A stretch of DNA of 5,825 bases from Rhodospirillaceae bacterium (lineage in GTDB: Bacteria; Pseudomonadota; Alphaproteobacteria; Dongiales; Dongiaceae). The translations under genes were made by a program, and so were the position numbers. This document shows positions 5,603 to 5,825 of the stretch, piece by piece (positions within the stretch are counted from its first letter, which is position 1; the number at the start of each line of letters is the position of its first letter). Below the pieces are notes generated by a model, which had not been told where the DNA came from, made no database searches, and saw only the letters and a list, made by a program, of their open reading frames with translations. Where the stretch lies: assembly GCA_016794075.1 (NCBI GenBank), contig JAEUKU010000215.1, positions 1 to 5,825 on the forward strand, given 5' to 3'.

Positions 5603-5825
5603 TCAGGGTTCTTCGCCGCCCTCGGCCTTTCGCACACGCAACCGGTCCCAGTACTCGATGCGCTTGCGGATGTCGCGTTCGAAGCCCCGCTCGACCGGCT
5701 CGTAAAATCGCTGGCGCGCCATGCCGTCGGGGAAATAGTTCTGCCCGGAGAAGCCGTCTTCGGTGTGATGGTCGTAGGCATAGCCCTTGCCGTAGCCCAG
5801 ATCCTTCATCAGCCGCGTCGGCGCG
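5603..5825 (-). CDS. rarA: RarA (MgsA) replication-associated recombination ATPase, C-terminal part
   Basis: The last 73 codons are in the window and the gene continues beyond the right edge. The visible part reads APTRLMKDLGYGKGYAYDHH and then GFSGQNYFPDGM, QRFYEPVERGFERDIRKR and a charged end. This is the highly conserved C-terminal signature of bacterial RarA, the homologue of yeast Mgs1 and human WRNIP1. RarA is a tetrameric AAA+ ATPase related to clamp-loader subunits that acts at stalled or gapped replication forks in the cytoplasm. The AAA+ Walker motifs lie outside the window. The frame stays open through 5825, so the Met at 5809 is internal and not a start. It is followed on the same strand, after 171 bp, by the hydrolase gene. 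Confidence 0.93.
   Translation of the reverse strand, partial: APTRLMKDLGYGKGYAYDHHTEDGFSGQNYFPDGMARQRFYEPVERGFERDIRKRIEYWDRLRVRKAEGGEEP

Noticed and set aside
5603..5809. The ATG at 5809 as the start of a separate 68-residue small protein
   Set aside because: The same frame continues upstream as APTRL to the window edge and matches the conserved RarA C-terminus, so this Met is internal.

Overview
The window looks like a housekeeping stretch of a high-GC alphaproteobacterial chromosome, most likely near the Rhodospirillales. The evidence is an ATP12-type F1-ATPase assembly chaperone (a family of alphaproteobacteria and mitochondria), codons strongly biased to G/C in the third position, and relatives recognised from memory for nearly every gene. 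All seven genes seen lie on the minus strand, so transcription runs from high to low coordinates. No mobile element, CRISPR array, tRNA or rRNA was seen.

In transcription order: (1) the last 73 codons of rarA, an AAA+ replication-fork repair ATPase, entering at the right edge (5603-5825). (2) A 171 bp intergenic stretch (5432-5602) with competing hairpins, promoter-like elements and a 10 bp palindrome. (3) An isochorismatase-fold 'cysteine hydrolase' (4775-5431) whose usual nucleophilic cysteine appears to be serine. (4) An RluC-like 23S rRNA pseudouridine synthase (3721-4740). (5) A phosphoglycolate-phosphatase-like HAD hydrolase (3021-3716). (6) A 685-residue AsmA-family membrane-anchored protein (929-2986) with a glycine-rich heptad-repeat tail. 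(7) ATP12 (199-909). (8) A 154 bp intergenic stretch (45-198) with a candidate promoter and hairpins. (9) The first 14 codons of a gene leaving the left edge (1-44), probably an acyl-CoA (propionyl-CoA type) carboxylase beta subunit.

Genes 3 to 7 are separated by only 34, 4, 34 and 19 bp and are probably co-transcribed. Their products do unrelated general jobs: small-molecule hydrolysis, rRNA modification, phosphate-ester clean-up, envelope lipid homeostasis and ATP synthase assembly. This fits a conserved housekeeping operon rather than a dedicated pathway. I found no convincing new multi-gene system. The points most worth checking are the Cys-to-Ser change in the hydrolase, the AsmA tail repeats, and the structure of the two intergenic regions.
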